A stretch of DNA of 64,000 bases from Desulfobacteraceae bacterium (GTDB lineage: Bacteria; Desulfobacterota; Desulfobacteria; Desulfobacterales; JAABSP01): contig JAABSP010000010.1 of the NCBI GenBank assembly GCA_011390345.1, forward strand, positions 1-64,000, written 5' to 3'. The position numbers and the translations under genes were made by a program. Below are positions 62,387 through 64,000 of the stretch, one piece after another; within the stretch, counting starts at the first letter, position 1; each line of letters begins with the position of its first letter. The notes under the pieces are model-generated. The model searched no databases. It saw nothing but the letters and a program-made list of their open reading frames with translations, and was not told the origin of the DNA.

Positions 62387-63542
62387 GGGTAAATTGCGGC
62401 TCTCCCAGCAGAAATTCTCCTTTGCCGATCCACTCCTTCAGGGTCTGCGCAATCTCCCGGGCTTTTACCATGCTGGAGAGGGGAACCGTGGGCACTTCCT
62501 CTCCATCGATACGGATAAAGCCGCTTTTAAGTTCGGCATAGCTCACCTGGCCGTAGCTTTTGGAGATTCCGTTGGGATAATCGTGGCCGTAATCGACCAC
62601 CTGGGTGAAGATCTCCTCGTCGGAGATGGCCGTAAACTTCACCATCTCTTCATTTAAAATGGGAATGGGAATCCCGAGCCCCACGGAAAGGGAGCTGCCG
62701 TACCCCTGGATGCTCACCCCGATCAGCCAGTCCGGATGCATTCCTTTGAGATCCCCCATTAGAAAGAGCGTGCCGGCCGGCGTCAGCGGAACCCCTTTTT
62801 CAGATCTTGCAGCGGACGGTTTGTGCTGGGTTCCGCTCCAGGTGACGTAACCGACGCCGCCGCCCAGAAAGATCCGGGTCCCAAGGCCGATGGTCTTGTA
62901 ATAGGGGTCATTGAAGAGGGGGCTCAACTGGCCTGCGGAGCAGTAATTGGCATTGCCGATTTTCGGCTTGAGGGTCCCCATATAGGTGTAGACGGTCCGC
63001 TTGGTGGCATTGATCGCGCAGTTGTAGTTCTGATACCCGTTTCTGGGGTTGCAGAGAACCGCGTAGGGAAGGGATGCAAGGTCGATCCGCTTTTCAAAGG
63101 CGCGGCTCGGATAGCAGTCCGTGCCGTAAGCGGTGGCCTTCAGATTGACCCTTCTTCCGGCCAGCAGATCGTTGATCACATGCCCCCCGCCATAGTTGAA
63201 CTCCCCGGGCCGAACCCGGTTCAGCGGATCATCCTCGCACAGCTCCGTGGCCCCGATGTAGCAGTCGACCGCGGCAATCCCCGTATAGGCCGGCACATTG
63301 TTGAGCCAGACCTTGGATGCCTTGATCCCCGGAACCGCATGGCCGAAATTGATGAATGCGCCCGAAGAGCACATCGGGGCAAAGGTTCCGGTCGTGACAA
63401 CATCCACCCGCTCCGCCGCGGCCTCGGCCCCTTCGTCTTTTACGATATCGATGATCTCCTCGGCTGTTACCACCACAGCCTCTCCGGAGCGAATCCGGTC
63501 GTTGATCTGCTGGTATGTCTTTTCGATTTTATGTCTGCTCAT
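62370..63542 (-). CDS. Homocysteine-biosynthesis protein (DUF39)
   Basis: DUF39 proteins of anaerobes are implicated in making homocysteine from aspartate semialdehyde and sulfide. The ATG at 63542 overlaps the upstream peptidase stop as ATGA and gives 390 residues. Conserved stretches include VTTGTFAPMCSSGAFINFGHAVPGIKASKVWLNNVPAYTGIAAVDCYIGAT, with cysteines at CSSG and CYIG, then FNYGGGHVINDLLAGR, LFNDPYYKTIGLGTRIFLGGGVGYVTWSGTQH and MHPDWLIGVSIQGYGSS. Related proteins may carry C-terminal CBS or ferredoxin domains; this one has neither, so an electron-carrying partner may be encoded elsewhere. Confidence 0.88.
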   Translation of the reverse strand: MSRHKIEKTYQQINDRIRSGEAVVVTAEEIIDIVKDEGAEAAAERVDVVTTGTFAPMCSSGAFINFGHAVPGIKASKVWLNNVPAYTGIAAVDCYIGATELCEDDPLNRVRPGEFNYGGGHVINDLLAGRRVNLKATAYGTDCYPSRAFEKRIDLASLPYAVLCNPRNGYQNYNCAINATKRTVYTYMGTLKPKIGNANYCSAGQLSPLFNDPYYKTIGLGTRIFLGGGVGYVTWSGTQHKPSAARSEKGVPLTPAGTLFLMGDLKGMHPDWLIGVSIQGYGSSLSVGLGIPIPILNEEMVKFTAISDEEIFTQVVDYGHDYPNGISKSYGQVSYAELKSGFIRIDGEEVPTVPLSSMVKAREIAQTLKEWIGKGEFLLGEPQFTLPISP

Positions 63543-64000
63543 CCCTGTTCCCTGCTCTCCAGACCCCGCGCCCGGAGTTCCACGCGCACGGTTTCGATCT
63601 TGTCGGTGATATTGTTTTCGATCCATTTTCGGTCCCACCACTCCACAGGATCGACAAAGATATTTTGAATCATCATTCCGAAGTGGAGATGATCGCCCCC
63701 GGCAAGGCCGGTGATGCCGGTGCGGCCGATGATCTCCTCCTTTTCAACCATCTGCCCCTCGGCCACATCAATGCCGCTGAGATGGGAATAGGTGCTGCAG
63801 AGGCCGAAGCCGTGGTCGATCACCACCGTCTTTCCGTAGATCCCCACAGGGCCGGCAAAGAGCACCTTTCCATAATTTGCGGCCGGCACCGGGGTCCGGC
63901 TCAATGCCGCGAGGTCGATGCCGAGATGAACCTGGTGATCGATGATCTGCCCATCGTACTGGTATGCCCTGTGATCCGCAAAGGAGGACTGCCGGGCCGA
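63539..64000 (-). CDS. M23-family peptidase, partial (window edge)
   Basis: The C-terminal part of a LytM/M23 peptidase; the reading frame continues beyond 64000, so the N-terminus is missing. About 153 residues are visible. The zinc ligands are HxGxD in QVHLGIDLAA and the HLHFG of GDHLHFGMMIQ; GKTVVIDHGFGLCSTYSHLSGIDV and GRTGITGLAGGDHLHFG are typical. It should cleave peptidoglycan cross-bridges or act as a division-amidase activator. It overlaps the DUF39 start by four bases. Confidence 0.9.
   Translation of the reverse strand, partial: SARQSSFADHRAYQYDGQIIDHQVHLGIDLAALSRTPVPAANYGKVLFAGPVGIYGKTVVIDHGFGLCSTYSHLSGIDVAEGQMVEKEEIIGRTGITGLAGGDHLHFGMMIQNIFVDPVEWWDRKWIENNITDKIETVRVELRARGLESREQG

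Overview
The window looks like the chromosome of an anaerobic Desulfobacterota (former Deltaproteobacteria) bacterium. The reasons are the combination of gene families: an archaeal-type entry to aromatic amino-acid synthesis (ADH synthase plus 3-dehydroquinate synthase II), a DUF39 homocysteine-synthesis protein, a DUF6178 protein, pilMNOPQ beside a PilS/PilR-like two-component pair, Feo iron uptake and a large SRP RNA. Genes are tightly packed in operons. I saw no prophage, intact insertion sequence, CRISPR array or tRNA. Assignment below phylum level is not possible from this sequence alone.

Layout. 1-2.1 kb: short tandem repeats and an amylosucrase. 2.3-4.2 kb: a DUF2914 exported protein and a diadenylate cyclase fused to a YbbR region. 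4.3-11.5 kb: a seven-gene aromatic operon on the minus strand (ADH synthase, DHQ synthase II, pheA, aroE, aroA, aroK, aroC), preceded by a 5' leader with a good promoter, a Phe/Tyr-rich leader peptide and two tandem terminator hairpins. This has the layout of an aromatic attenuator and is the most notable find. 11.6-13.8 kb: an outer-membrane protein, a small lipoprotein and a MITE-like inverted-repeat element. 13.9-21.6 kb: an export module (YjbH-like barrel; divergent SLBB export protein, Wzz-like protein and NamZ/DUF1343) without glycosyltransferases. 21.6-27.7 kb: ade and mtaD purine/MTA salvage, then grpE-dnaK. 27.7-28.0 kb: a large SRP RNA with Alu domain. 28.1-33.1 kb: tilS-ftsH-folP-TPR lipoprotein. 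33.4-47.2 kb: pilMNOPQ followed by a 2305-residue Ig-repeat/propeller lipoprotein. 47.5-50.3 kb: a histidine kinase and NtrC-family regulator. 50.3-56.7 kb: TPR, SH3, phosphatase, radical SAM, feoB, feoA, a Fur-FeoA fusion and an FmdB-type zinc ribbon. 56.8-64 kb: DUF6178, a nuclease remnant, an AmpG-like permease, a divergent GTP-type PEP carboxykinase, DUF39 and a partial M23 peptidase.

How it fits together. Aspartate semialdehyde is the expected substrate of both ADH synthase and the DUF39 protein, so two routes in the window draw on the same intermediate. MtaD and Ade can return methylthioadenosine and adenine to usable pools. FeoA, FeoB and the Fur-FeoA protein form an iron-uptake unit with a candidate self-operator. 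The pilus genes, giant lipoprotein and two-component system form a surface/motility block. All functions are inferred from motifs and family resemblance read by eye; no database search was run.
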